DNA of 64,000 bases from Balneolaceae bacterium (GTDB taxonomy: Bacteria > Bacteroidota > Rhodothermia > Balneolales > Balneolaceae), in assembly GCA_017640605.1 (NCBI GenBank), contig JAEPQH010000006.1:62001-126000 (forward strand), read 5' to 3'. A program made the translations under genes and the position numbers. The notes below the pieces were generated by a model that saw only the letters and a list, made by a program, of their open reading frames with translations, made no database searches and had not been told where the DNA came from. Every line of letters starts with the position of its first letter. The first letter of the stretch is position 1. Below are positions 33,239 through 42,525 of the stretch, piece by piece.

Positions 33239-34882
33239 ATGAAAAATTGGTCGGCCAGGTATAAAATTACAGGCGTTTTATTAGTAATTGGTGCCTTAAC
33301 GGTTGCCTTTCAGCCGACGGATATCTATTTCCTGATTAAAAAGAACTTCACCATTTTCAGTGAAACCTACGAGAATGTTGCGCTTGAATATGTTGATGAG
33401 GTAGATCCGGAAGTTTTGATGCGAAATGGAATCGACGCCATGCTAGAAACGCTCGATCCCTACACGCTCTATTACAACGAGAGCCAAAACGAACAGGCTG
33501 AGATTTTATCACGAAGTAATTATGCGGGAATAGGCATTGAGGCAGGATATCGTGATGGTCAGGTAGTTGTGGTTGCACCTACCGAGGGTGGGCCTGCCGA
33601 TAATAAAGGAATAAGAGCAGGGGATGTAATTTTATCGATTGACGGAGTTATGACCGAAGGCCTGCAACCCGATGAAGTTCAGAATTTAACGATGGGTGAA
33701 ATCGGATCTACCGTTACGCTTACCATACAGCGTTTCGGATTTGAACAGCCCTTGGAATTCGAAATCGAAAGAAAGAGTATTGAAGTTAAAAATGTGACCT
33801 ATGCTGATAGAATCGGCACAAACAACGACATTGGTTTTATTCGACTAGCTCAATTTGGGATGAATTCCGGCGATGAAATCCGCGACGAATTATTGGCACT
33901 TAATGCCGATGGAAATATGCAGGGTTTAATCCTTGATTTGCGGGATAACCCCGGAGGAATCTTACAAGAAGCAGTAAAAATCATTGATAAGTTTGTTGAA
34001 CCGGGTATTACAGTGGTAGAAACACGCGGTCGGATTGCTGAGTACAATCAGAGTTATGAAACGCAGGAGCCTGTTTTGTACGATAAGCCGGTGATCATCC
34101 TAATGAACGGTGGGAGTGCAAGCGCGAGTGAAGTTGTTGCCGGAGCCTTGCAGGATTTAGACCGAGCGGTAATTCTTGGAGAGCGAAGTTTTGGTAAAGG
34201 CTTGGTGCAAATCGTAAAACCAATGCCGTACAATACTTCACTAAAAATTACTATATCTCGTTATTACACGCCAAGTGGTCGAAGTATACAATCGGTTGCT
34301 TATACGCATAATGCTCGTAATGCATCCATCAACAGGGAAGAAATTGCCAATCGAATATTTAATACAAGAAATGGTCGCCCGGTTAAAGAAGGAAGAGGAA
34401 TTGAGCCCGATATCGAAAAGGAAACCGAAACAGCAGGGTTGCTGGAAGTAGCTTTATATCAACAAGGCAGTATTTTTGATTTTGCTACCCAATTTGAAAG
34501 CGAAAATGATTCGTATACTGCTGCTTCATTAAGTGACGATGTTTACAATCAGTTTTTAGATTTTCTTACGATCAGCGAGTTTAATATGAACTTAGAAGAA
34601 CAATATCTATTGGAAGAATTGCAGGCAGGAATGGAGGGCATTGAGAGTGCCGGTCCGCACATAGCCGGCTTGCAGGATGCAATCGAAGTAAAAAAACAGC
34701 GCATGTTTGAAGAGCATGAGTCACTGATTAGAGAGATACTATTTCTCGAATTAGTTTCCCGATATAATGGACAAACCGAGAGAACGAAGGCATCATTACA
34801 ATTCGATGACCAACTACAAGATGCACTGACATTAATAACCGATATTTCGCAGATCGAATCTATTTTGAGTGGTAACAATTGA
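33239..34882 (+). CDS. ctpA: S41 family C-terminal processing peptidase
   Basis: The 547-residue protein has an N-terminal membrane anchor, a PDZ domain at about residues 95-180 (YAGIGIEAGYRDGQVVV) and an S41 protease core. The catalytic Ser lies in GSASASE (292-298), and the Lys in RSFGKGLVQ near residues 316-324 completes the Ser/Lys dyad. Such proteases trim or degrade periplasmic proteins from the C-terminus. The C-terminal 150 residues are helical and less conserved. The gene overlaps the following PHP gene by 4 bp and is 9 bp after mltD, consistent with one envelope-related transcript. Confidence 0.93.
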   Translation: MKNWSARYKITGVLLVIGALTVAFQPTDIYFLIKKNFTIFSETYENVALEYVDEVDPEVLMRNGIDAMLETLDPYTLYYNESQNEQAEILSRSNYAGIGIEAGYRDGQVVVVAPTEGGPADNKGIRAGDVILSIDGVMTEGLQPDEVQNLTMGEIGSTVTLTIQRFGFEQPLEFEIERKSIEVKNVTYADRIGTNNDIGFIRLAQFGMNSGDEIRDELLALNADGNMQGLILDLRDNPGGILQEAVKIIDKFVEPGITVVETRGRIAEYNQSYETQEPVLYDKPVIILMNGGSASASEVVAGALQDLDRAVILGERSFGKGLVQIVKPMPYNTSLKITISRYYTPSGRSIQSVAYTHNARNASINREEIANRIFNTRNGRPVKEGRGIEPDIEKETETAGLLEVALYQQGSIFDFATQFESENDSYTAASLSDDVYNQFLDFLTISEFNMNLEEQYLLEELQAGMEGIESAGPHIAGLQDAIEVKKQRMFEEHESLIREILFLELVSRYNGQTERTKASLQFDDQLQDALTLITDISQIESILSGNN

Positions 34883-35730
34883 TATTACCTAAAGCTGATT
34901 TACACATTCACACAACTTGTTCTGATGGGCGACTTGAGCCAACAGATGCGGTAGAAGTTGCGAAAGACAGGAATTTGCATGCCTTAGCAATTACCGATCA
35001 TGATACCATAGAAGGTTACATTCGGGCAAAAGATAGAGCCGAAGAGTTAGAAATCGAACTCATACCCGGTGTGGAAATCACTTCTTCATTCAATGGTAAT
35101 GAGGCGCATATTCTAGCCTATTATTTCGATTTTGAATCGGAAGCCTTCACACATTTATTGCTGAAACAACGAGTTGGAAGGAGGGATCGGATAAAAGGAA
35201 TTCTGACAACCATTAACTCGCATGGCGTTGAAATTGATTACGAAGAAGTGAGAGCGGAAGCGAATGGTGCAAATATAGGTCGCCCACATGTAGCACAGTT
35301 GCTGATCAAAAAAGGATATGTTCGTAATTATTTTGAGGCCTTCTCGAGGTACTTGAGTACTGAGCAGCTGGGTGGTATCGATCATCAATATCCGGATTAT
35401 AAGGAAGTAATTTCATCGATTAAGGCAGCAGGCGGTGCTGCAATTCTTGCTCATCCGGGTAAATTATACACCAACAGCGATATTGAACAATTTATTGATG
35501 CAGGAATTGATGGACTTGAATGTATACATCCAAGCCATAACTACGAACTTCAAAAAAAATATTCCGAAATTGTAAGTCAACGCGCATTGTTAATGACGGG
35601 CGGAAGTGATTACCACGGAAGCAAAGAACGCGCTCATGTGCACATTGGTACGGTTAGTATTGCCGCGAAGTACGTCGAAAAGATGAAGCGTATGACCAAT
35701 CAACGAAAACAAATTGTCGAAACAAATTAA
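34879..35730 (+). CDS. PHP domain metal-dependent phosphoesterase (YciV/RNase AM-like)
   Basis: The 283-residue protein starts at a TTG that overlaps the previous stop (TTGA), followed directly by the first metal-binding motif DLHIHTTCSDG. Further PHP motifs are ITDHDT, PGVEITSS, a histidine-rich ILAHPGK and GGSDYHG near residues 240-246. The set of His/Asp ligands implies a three-metal site hydrolysing phosphoesters. Bacterial YciV relatives act on 3',5'-bisphosphonucleotides or as 5'-3' exoribonucleases on short RNA; which applies here is not known. It lies between ctpA and ribH, 1 bp from ribH, and is surely co-transcribed. Confidence 0.9.
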   Translation: MILPKADLHIHTTCSDGRLEPTDAVEVAKDRNLHALAITDHDTIEGYIRAKDRAEELEIELIPGVEITSSFNGNEAHILAYYFDFESEAFTHLLLKQRVGRRDRIKGILTTINSHGVEIDYEEVRAEANGANIGRPHVAQLLIKKGYVRNYFEAFSRYLSTEQLGGIDHQYPDYKEVISSIKAAGGAAILAHPGKLYTNSDIEQFIDAGIDGLECIHPSHNYELQKKYSEIVSQRALLMTGGSDYHGSKERAHVHIGTVSIAAKYVEKMKRMTNQRKQIVETN

Positions 35731-35731
35731 C

Positions 35732-36202
35732 ATGGCATATATATTAGTAGAAGGGAAAACGAATCCTGAAAATGCAAAAGTTGGAATTGTAGTTTCCAGA
35801 TGGAACTCAAACATTACCGATCAAATGCTGGAAGGAGCTTTAGATGCTCTAAAAGGAAATGGAATTAGTGAAGAAAATATCATTGTTAGCAAATGTCCCG
35901 GTTCGTTCGAAATTCCGCTTGCAGCTCAGTTTCTGTTAGAAAAAAAAGAAATTGATGGAGTAATCGCTCTTGGCGTTGTTATTCGTGGTGGTACACCTCA
36001 TTTCGAATATGTATGTGATGCGGTAACAAGAGGATGCATCGACCTGAATTTACGTTACCAAAAACCCGTTGCTTTCGGCGTACTAACTACCGATGACGTC
36101 AAGCAAGCCTTAGACCGAGCCGGAAGTAAAGGCAATAAAGGGGGAGAAGCCGCTCTGGCTTTACTCGAAATGATTGATTTAGGGCGTAAATTAGACTCCT
36201 GA
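35732..36202 (+). CDS. ribH: 6,7-dimethyl-8-ribityllumazine synthase
   Basis: This 156-residue protein is riboflavin synthase beta subunit, which condenses 5-amino-6-ribitylaminouracil with dihydroxybutanone phosphate. Signature parts are VVSRWNSNITDQML, VSKCPGSFEIPLAAQ, GVVIRGGTPHFEYVCD and FGVLTTDDVKQALDRAG. I chose the ATG at 35732 (MAYILVEGK) over an in-frame TTG six codons upstream, because the latter lies inside the preceding gene. It begins one base after the stop of the PHP gene. Other riboflavin genes are not in the window. Confidence 0.96.
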   Translation: MAYILVEGKTNPENAKVGIVVSRWNSNITDQMLEGALDALKGNGISEENIIVSKCPGSFEIPLAAQFLLEKKEIDGVIALGVVIRGGTPHFEYVCDAVTRGCIDLNLRYQKPVAFGVLTTDDVKQALDRAGSKGNKGGEAALALLEMIDLGRKLDS

Positions 36203-36252
36203 GCCTTGTTTACTGCTTGATTAAAGACGAGTAATACTCTAATTTTGAGGGC

Positions 36253-37101
36253 TTGAAATCAGTCATAAATCCATCCTCTTTGAAAGAGCTTACTCTTACT
36301 AATAAAGTTCAAACCAAAGACGACAAAGAAAAACAATCTTTGTTGGCTAATGCCGGAGAAATTCCCGAGCATATTGCCATTATAATGGATGGCAACGGTA
36401 GATGGGCAAAGAAAAAAGGCAGTATCAGGTTGCATGGTCATAAAGTTGGGGTAGACTCAGTTCGTGACATTACCGAAGCCTGCGCTCAACTTGGGGTGAA
36501 ATATCTTACGCTGTACGCTTTCTCAACCGAAAATTGGGGCCGACCTACCGCTGAAGTACGTGGATTAATGCGACTCTTAGTTGCATCCTTGCGCAAAGAA
36601 GCGGATAATCTTCACGAAAACGATATTAAGCTGGTTACCATAGGGCAAATGGATCGTTTTCCGGCGGATTGTCAGGACGAATTACAGGAAGCTATCGATT
36701 TAACCGCTGGAAATAATCGGCTTCAATTATGTTTGGCACTTAGTTATTCTGGGCGGTGGGATATTACCGAAGCTGTTAAGAAAATTGCTCGTCATGTGGA
36801 TGCAGGTCGATTAGATCCCGAGTTGATTAACGATCAAATGATTACCGATCATTTGTCGACGGCCAATGTTCCGGATCCTGATTTAATCATTCGTACTAGT
36901 GGAGAATATCGTATTAGTAATTTTCTACTCTGGCAATTGGCTTATTCCGAATTATACATCACAGAGAGATATTGGCCGGATTTCAGGCGCGATCAATTGT
37001 ATGAAGCAATAGAGTCGTTTCAGCAGCGAGATCGTAGATTTGGGAAAATAAAAAATGGTGAAGACGAAAACGCCAATAACTCCCGTTTACACAAAAATTA
37101 A
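36253..37101 (+). CDS. uppS: Isoprenyl transferase (undecaprenyl diphosphate synthase)
   Basis: The 282-residue protein contains the cis-prenyltransferase motifs IMDGNGRWA, LHGHKVG, TLYAFSTENWGRP and PDPDLIIRTSGEYRISNFLL, and ends with YWPDF. It extends farnesyl diphosphate to the C55 lipid carrier needed for peptidoglycan and O-antigen. The start is a TTG with GAGG only 2 bases before it, so the exact N-terminus is uncertain; the family core starts near residue 37, and the extra N-terminal 35 residues are atypical. The C-terminus is a short polar tail. It is 27 bp before bamA, an arrangement common in Bacteroidota and Proteobacteria. Confidence 0.93.
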   Translation: MKSVINPSSLKELTLTNKVQTKDDKEKQSLLANAGEIPEHIAIIMDGNGRWAKKKGSIRLHGHKVGVDSVRDITEACAQLGVKYLTLYAFSTENWGRPTAEVRGLMRLLVASLRKEADNLHENDIKLVTIGQMDRFPADCQDELQEAIDLTAGNNRLQLCLALSYSGRWDITEAVKKIARHVDAGRLDPELINDQMITDHLSTANVPDPDLIIRTSGEYRISNFLLWQLAYSELYITERYWPDFRRDQLYEAIESFQQRDRRFGKIKNGEDENANNSRLHKN

Positions 37102-37128
37102 ACGAATCATCAACAGGCAAGCATAAGC

Positions 37129-39600
37129 GTGACAAATTTCACGAAACGAGTTTTACTTTTAGCATTCTTACTTTCAGGACTCGCAGGATACTCACAACTC
37201 ACCTTCGCACAGGATTTTGAAATAACAGATCCTACCCAAACATTCCCACAGCAGTATACCATATTAAGTGTGAGCGTTGAAGGCAACGAGTCAACACGAA
37301 CGCAGTTTATTGTAAATGCAAGTTCATTGAACGAGGGTACTACAATCACCCATCCCGGTGACGAAATTCCCGATGCCATTAAGCGTTTATATCGAGTAGG
37401 ATTATTTTCTGATGTGAAGGTTTTCATCACCGAACAAACGGCAACCGGTGTTCATCTATTGATAAGAGTTCAAGAGCAACCGAGATTATTAGAATACAAA
37501 GTTGAAGGGGTTAAACGCTCTGAACGACGAGATTTAAAAGACGAGATTGTACTTGTTCCCGGTACAGCCATTACCGAGGCTAATGTAGAACAAACCAAAT
37601 CAAGCATACGCAGGTTTTTTAGAGAAAAAGGGTTTTGGTTTACAAAAGTAGAAACTCGAATTGAACCTTCTGAGGCAGAAAATCGATCTATTTTAGTTTT
37701 TGAAGTAGATAAAGGAGCAAGGCTGGAAGTAAAGGACATTATTTTTAAAGGAGCTGACGCATTTTCGAATCGAACACTTCTAAAAAATATTAAACCTCTG
37801 AAAGAAGATGCACCTTGGAAAATCTTTGGCAAAAAGGTGTACAAAGAAGAAGATCTTGAGGAAGGGCAGGAAAAGTTGATGGCTCTTTATAGAAAAAAGG
37901 GATACATCGATGCTCGTGTAGTTTCAGATTCTGTTTGGGTGTTTGATTATGCTGACGGCGAAAAACAAGGGGTTAAAGTTCAACTTAATATCCAAGAAGG
38001 TCCGCAGTACAAAGTACGCAACATCACTTGGGACGGTAATAGCGTTTATACCGACGAACAACTTACAACTGCTCTTGGTTTTGAAAAAGGAGACGTTTTT
38101 AACGAAGAGAAGTACGATCAAAACGTCAACTTCAATAAAACCTCCACTGATATTAACAGTTTATATCAGAACATTGGCTATCTGTTCTTCCAGGCATTTC
38201 CAAGAATTACCAAAGTGGCTGAGGACTCATTAGACATTCATTTTGATTTATATGAGGATGAAATTGCAACAATCCGTGAAGTATCATTTTCAGGTAATAC
38301 ACAAACTCATGACGATGTTGTTCGCCGAACTCTTCGAACAGTTCCTGGTAACACATATAGTAGAGATGCCATCGTTCGATCTATTCGTGAATTAAGCACG
38401 CTTGGATACTTCAATCCCGAAAATATTACTCCGGATGTAATCCCTAATCAACAAGATAAAACTGTAGATGTCACTTTTGATCTCGACGAATCACAAAGTA
38501 CCAGTAACTTCGAGTTTTCTGGTGGTTATGGTGGACGTTTTATCGGTGCGATCATTTCAGCTCGCTTAAACTTTAATAACTTTTCGTTAAAGCGTGCACT
38601 TGAAGGCGATTTCACTCCATTTCCATCGGGCGATGGTCAAACTCTTTCGTTGGGTGTTCAGGTTACAGGTACAGGTTATCAAAGTTACAGTTTTGGATTT
38701 GTTGAGCCTTGGTTGAATGGAAAGCCAACTTCTCTAGGTGTGAACTTATCGTACAATCTTATCAATTACAGCACCACCAGTGAGCGAAATAAACTCTTCT
38801 CAGCAAGTGTAAGTCTTGGTAAACGCCTACGTTGGCCGGATGACTTTTTCTCCACCAGAACGGTATTAGGTTATCAGCTTTATGATGTGCAAGGAACTGC
38901 ATCCTTTTTAGCTGAAGGAACATCGAGTATTATTTCCGTTCGTCAAGTTCTTGAACGTAACTCTTTAGATAATTTTATCTCTCCAAACTCGGGTTCAAAA
39001 TTTACGCTTTCCGCAGAGTTAGCGCCCCCAATTCCGGGATTCTCGGAGTATTATAAAATTAAGTCGGAGTTCCAGCATCATGTACCTGTAGCTGGAAAAC
39101 TTGTACTCACAAGTTTAGCTGATTACGGATACATCGGATATCTAACTCAATCAAAAAGAACCAATTTTCAGCGCTTCTTAGTGGGTGGTACTCAATTACA
39201 ACAGCGCCAGAGCTTCTTATACGATAATATCGATTTAAGAGGATACCCCGGCGGGCTCAGCGAAAGTATTGCCCCAATTGTTGATGGCGAAAAAATAGGT
39301 GGTAGATTATTCTCTAAATACTCACTTGAACTTCGTTATCCGGCCGTTTCTACCGAGCAATTGCAATTAATTCCATATGTATTTATGGATGCAGGTAATT
39401 CTTACGAAGATTTTGCAAATTTCGATCCATTTAACTTAAAACGTTCGGTTGGTGTAGGAACTCGTGTATTCTTACCGGTACTTGGGTTGGTTGATCTTAG
39501 CTACGGTTACCGACTTGATGGTGTACAGGGTGAATCTTCGAACTCTACCTTACTACCGGGTAAATGGGAATTCTTATTTAACATCGGATCACCATTCTAA
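37129..39600 (+). CDS. bamA: Outer membrane protein assembly factor BamA
   Basis: The 823-residue protein starts at a GTG, has a signal peptide (about residues 1-27) and then five POTRA domains over about residues 35-430. The POTRA strands are recognisable, for example SVEGNESTRTQFIVNA, EYKVEGVKRSERRDL and IREVSFSGNTQTHDDVVRR. The C-terminal barrel (about 435-823) includes FLVGGTQLQQ and the lid-loop-like DLRGYPGG, and ends with phenylalanine (LFNIGSPF). BamA folds and inserts outer membrane proteins. Its stop overlaps the next gene's start by one base (TAATG), coupling it to the first of three Skp-like chaperone genes. Confidence 0.96.
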   Translation: MTNFTKRVLLLAFLLSGLAGYSQLTFAQDFEITDPTQTFPQQYTILSVSVEGNESTRTQFIVNASSLNEGTTITHPGDEIPDAIKRLYRVGLFSDVKVFITEQTATGVHLLIRVQEQPRLLEYKVEGVKRSERRDLKDEIVLVPGTAITEANVEQTKSSIRRFFREKGFWFTKVETRIEPSEAENRSILVFEVDKGARLEVKDIIFKGADAFSNRTLLKNIKPLKEDAPWKIFGKKVYKEEDLEEGQEKLMALYRKKGYIDARVVSDSVWVFDYADGEKQGVKVQLNIQEGPQYKVRNITWDGNSVYTDEQLTTALGFEKGDVFNEEKYDQNVNFNKTSTDINSLYQNIGYLFFQAFPRITKVAEDSLDIHFDLYEDEIATIREVSFSGNTQTHDDVVRRTLRTVPGNTYSRDAIVRSIRELSTLGYFNPENITPDVIPNQQDKTVDVTFDLDESQSTSNFEFSGGYGGRFIGAIISARLNFNNFSLKRALEGDFTPFPSGDGQTLSLGVQVTGTGYQSYSFGFVEPWLNGKPTSLGVNLSYNLINYSTTSERNKLFSASVSLGKRLRWPDDFFSTRTVLGYQLYDVQGTASFLAEGTSSIISVRQVLERNSLDNFISPNSGSKFTLSAELAPPIPGFSEYYKIKSEFQHHVPVAGKLVLTSLADYGYIGYLTQSKRTNFQRFLVGGTQLQQRQSFLYDNIDLRGYPGGLSESIAPIVDGEKIGGRLFSKYSLELRYPAVSTEQLQLIPYVFMDAGNSYEDFANFDPFNLKRSVGVGTRVFLPVLGLVDLSYGYRLDGVQGESSNSTLLPGKWEFLFNIGSPF

Positions 39601-40127
39601 TGAGAAAGCTGCCTCTATATATAGCGGTTTTTGTGATTTTGTGTACTTCCAGTGTGATTGCTCAAAATCAAAAAATCGGATTTTTTGAATCAGATTTTAT
39701 TCTTTCCAACATTCCTGAATATGCAGGTATAGAACAACGCCTTCAATTATTAAGTGATACCTGGCAGCAGGAAATTGAAGAGATGGAAGCCGAAATCACA
39801 GCTTTGGAGGAAGATTATCAAGCAAAAGAGATTTTATATACTGAAGAAATTCGTGCTGAAAAAAAACGAGAAATCGAACAAAAGAAATCAGCGAGAGATG
39901 CGTTCTTAAACGAGAAGTTTGGACCGGAAGGCGATTATTTTAAAAGCCAGGACGAGCTGTTGGAGCCAATCATGAGGCAAATATTTACCGCGGTAAGTGA
40001 AGTTGCAAGAAAACAGGGATTTGATTTTGTATTTGACCGCACCGGCGACATTTATATGGTTTATGCTCGAAATGAATGGAATTTGAACGAGTCTATACTA
40101 ATTGAGTTAGGCATCGATATTGAATAA
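39600..40127 (+). CDS. OmpH/Skp-family periplasmic chaperone (first of three)
   Basis: The 175-residue protein has a signal peptide (about 1-21) and a long charged coiled-coil core (about residues 45-110, rich in Glu, Lys and Gln), as in the tentacles of Skp/OmpH. It starts with QKIGFFESDFILSNIPEY after cleavage and has the family C-terminal EVARKQGFDFVFDRTGDI. Skp trimers hold unfolded outer membrane proteins in the periplasm on the way to BamA. It is translationally coupled to bamA. It is the most divergent of the three tandem paralogues. Confidence 0.9.
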   Translation: MRKLPLYIAVFVILCTSSVIAQNQKIGFFESDFILSNIPEYAGIEQRLQLLSDTWQQEIEEMEAEITALEEDYQAKEILYTEEIRAEKKREIEQKKSARDAFLNEKFGPEGDYFKSQDELLEPIMRQIFTAVSEVARKQGFDFVFDRTGDIYMVYARNEWNLNESILIELGIDIE

Positions 40128-40173
40128 ACACTTTACACAAACAAGCGGTATTTTACCGCGCAAATTAAGGCAA

Positions 40174-40692
40174 ATGAAAAAACGGATACTATTACTAATC
40201 GCTGTTGTAGCAACTTTTGGAGCTGTGCAAGCTCAGGTAAAGATTGCTTACATGAACCCAAATGAGGTTTTGGTACAGTTGGAAGAAGTTGCAGCCATCG
40301 ACCAGCAAATACAAGCTTTGATTGCTCAAAGAGATGAAGAAATAATTGCAAAAGCTACGCAATTGCAGCAGGCATTTACCGATTACGAATCGGAGCGATT
40401 AGCTCTTACCCCAGAGCAACAACAAGCCAAAGAGCAAGATTTGTTGCAACAAAATCAGGATTTGGAGACCGAACGCGATTCTTATCTAAACGAAATAAGA
40501 CAACGAAGAGCTCAATTAATGCAACCTATAATTGAGCGAATGGATGCAGCTATCCAAAAAATTGCAACTACAATGAATATCGATTTGGTATTAAATGAAG
40601 GGACATCTTATGGAGATGCCATCGTATTTTACGCCAATGCGGATCGATTAAATATCACCAATCAGGTGCTAGAAGAGCTTAAATCAGAATAA
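40174..40692 (+). CDS. OmpH/Skp-family periplasmic chaperone (second of three)
   Basis: I placed the start at the ATG at 40174, which follows TTAAGG and opens a signal peptide (MKKRILLLIAVVATFGAVQA), rather than the TTG at 40120 inside the previous gene. The 172-residue product has VKIAYMNPNEVL after the cleavage site, a glutamine-rich coiled coil (about residues 40-110) and a C-terminal domain with KIATTMNIDLVLNEG. Very high Gln and Glu content matches Skp arms. It lies between two other Skp-like genes in the bamA operon, so a chaperone role in outer membrane protein delivery is expected. Confidence 0.9.
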   Translation: MKKRILLLIAVVATFGAVQAQVKIAYMNPNEVLVQLEEVAAIDQQIQALIAQRDEEIIAKATQLQQAFTDYESERLALTPEQQQAKEQDLLQQNQDLETERDSYLNEIRQRRAQLMQPIIERMDAAIQKIATTMNIDLVLNEGTSYGDAIVFYANADRLNITNQVLEELKSE

Positions 40693-40715
40693 AAGAAAGA
40701 AACTATTTACCTTTG

Positions 40716-41282
40716 ATGAAAACAATGAAAAATACAATCACATTATCGCTCGCAGCTTTTTTACTTGTACTCGGGTTTGGAGTAACTAATACGGTACAGG
40801 CACAAGCTGGTGAAGACGTTAAAATCGGATATGTTAATCCTCAGGCTATCTTAGCTAATATGCCGGAAATGAAAGCGGTGCAACAGCGCATCCAAAATTT
40901 TGCATTGAGAAAGCAACAAGAATTGGTGCAGAAAGAGCAGGCTTTTCAGGCAGAAGTAACTACCTACCAACAAAAGATCGGTGTAATATCAGCAGAAGCC
41001 CAAGCACAGGAAGAAGAGCGTTTAGGACAACTACAGGCAGAATTAGTTCAAGCTCAACAAACTGCTGAAACAGAACTAGAACAAAAAAGACAAGAATTAG
41101 TTGGTCCACTTTTAGAGCAAATTGGAAATGCCATTAATGTGGTAGCCGAACGAATGAATTTAACTTATGTGCTTAACACTACTACTTCAACAGGTGATCT
41201 GGTGATTCTGTATGCATCAGAAGAGTACAGTGCTAAATATAATATTACAGAAGCAGTAATGGAAGAGTTAGGTATGTTCTAA
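40716..41282 (+). CDS. OmpH/Skp-family periplasmic chaperone (third of three)
   Basis: The 188-residue protein starts at 40716 (an ATG at 40725 is equally possible) and has a signal peptide ending VQAQA. It then has KIGYVNPQAILANMPEMKAV, a coiled coil of Gln/Glu/Ala repeats (about residues 60-130), and a C-terminal NVVAERMNLTYVLN strand. It closely resembles the second copy, suggesting a tandem duplication. It is the last gene of the bamA operon and is followed by a terminator. Confidence 0.9.
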   Translation: MKTMKNTITLSLAAFLLVLGFGVTNTVQAQAGEDVKIGYVNPQAILANMPEMKAVQQRIQNFALRKQQELVQKEQAFQAEVTTYQQKIGVISAEAQAQEEERLGQLQAELVQAQQTAETELEQKRQELVGPLLEQIGNAINVVAERMNLTYVLNTTTSTGDLVILYASEEYSAKYNITEAVMEELGMF

Positions 41283-41307
41283 AACTAATCTACCACCAAA
41301 TTTTTCG

Positions 41308-41338
41308 AAGCCCGGCTCTAAGAGTTCGGGCTTTTTTT
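41308..41338 (+). terminator. Terminator between the skp genes and the convergent VWA gene
   Basis: AAGCCCG (41308-41314) pairs with CGGGCTT (41327-41333), followed by a run of T to 41338. The T run overlaps the stop codon of the minus-strand VWA gene. Confidence 0.85.
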
Positions 41339-42449
41339 ATTTTACGTTTTTTCTTCGATTACGGATGTAATCTTCAAAAATATAACCTCCTAAATTATCT
41401 AAAGAAGCGAAATAAGCTTTTCCTTTATTCGCTTCTGTCATTTCACGAACAAAACTTTGTAGATAAGGATCACTGGCTATCATAAAGGTGGTAATATTGA
41501 TTTTATCGCGTCGGCATTTTACAGCCTCATCAAGAACTTTATTTACAATCTTTCGATCGAGACCAAAACTGTTTTTATACAACTTTCCATTTTCTATCAT
41601 ACACGATGGCTTACCATCCGTAATCATAAAAATCTGTTTGTTCGCATATTTCCTACGTTGTAAAATATGACGAGCCACTTCCAGGCCTTGTTTAGTATTG
41701 GTATGATAGGGTCCAACTTTTAAGTAAGGTAAGTCCTTCACAGAAATTTGCCAGGCTTCATTTCCGAAAGCAACAATATCTAAAGAGTCTTTGGCATAAT
41801 TGTTCATGATCAATTCAGAAAGTGCCATTGCAACTTTCTTTGCAGGTGTAATGCGATCTTCGCCATAGAGAATCATTGAGTGGCTTAAATCGATTAAAAG
41901 TACGGTAGCCACCGATGTGTAATGATCTGTCTCATACACTTCCAAATCATCTTCATGTAAATTGAAATTGTCGATACTGGAGTGCTGAAGCATATTCAGC
42001 ATGGTTTTAGTAGAGTCGATTTGGCCGATGTCATCATTTTTACTCCAACGACGAGTTTCTGGTTGTCGCTCTAATCCACGACCAGAAAATGATGTTTTGT
42101 GCCCTCCTAAACCACCTTTATTCAGATTCTTGAATACTTCTTCGAGGGATTTCTTACGTAAGCTTCGTTCTGTTTTTCTTGTGATCACAACTTCTGTTGC
42201 ATCATCATTATTTTCAATATATCCCCGCTCCATCAGTTCTTCGATGAAATCACCTAAACCATATCCATCCTGAAATTGATCAGTTATTCGATATTGTTTG
42301 TCCAGTTCATTAAGCCAAGATAGAGCTTGGCTAACATCTCCACTTGAAATAGTGAGTAATTGTTGGAATAAATCCCAAAGGGTTTCAAAGGGAGTTTTAC
42401 CTTTGTTTTGCTTGTAGCGTTCGTCCCATTGGAAGTATCTAAAATCCAT
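41337..42449 (-). CDS. VWA domain-containing protein
   Basis: The 370-residue protein is predicted cytoplasmic, with no signal peptide. Residues 1-110 form an acidic helical domain starting MDFRYFQWDERY. A von Willebrand factor A domain spans about 180-350, with the metal-ion-dependent adhesion site DLSHS at 187-191 and a later TDGKPS. VWA proteins of this type usually pair with a MoxR-type AAA ATPase as a chaperone for metal-cofactor insertion or complex remodelling. No such ATPase is next to it here, so its partner would be encoded elsewhere. It converges on the skp operon and is divergent from rnhB, with 76 bp between starts. Confidence 0.88.
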   Translation of the reverse strand: MDFRYFQWDERYKQNKGKTPFETLWDLFQQLLTISSGDVSQALSWLNELDKQYRITDQFQDGYGLGDFIEELMERGYIENNDDATEVVITRKTERSLRKKSLEEVFKNLNKGGLGGHKTSFSGRGLERQPETRRWSKNDDIGQIDSTKTMLNMLQHSSIDNFNLHEDDLEVYETDHYTSVATVLLIDLSHSMILYGEDRITPAKKVAMALSELIMNNYAKDSLDIVAFGNEAWQISVKDLPYLKVGPYHTNTKQGLEVARHILQRRKYANKQIFMITDGKPSCMIENGKLYKNSFGLDRKIVNKVLDEAVKCRRDKINITTFMIASDPYLQSFVREMTEANKGKAYFASLDNLGGYIFEDYIRNRRKNVK

Positions 42450-42525
42450 GCATTTCCTTTTGTTTAATTAATTCAAAGTTTGCATCAACAGTTCCTTGAA
42501 TACATAATTGTATCTATCTTTTGGT

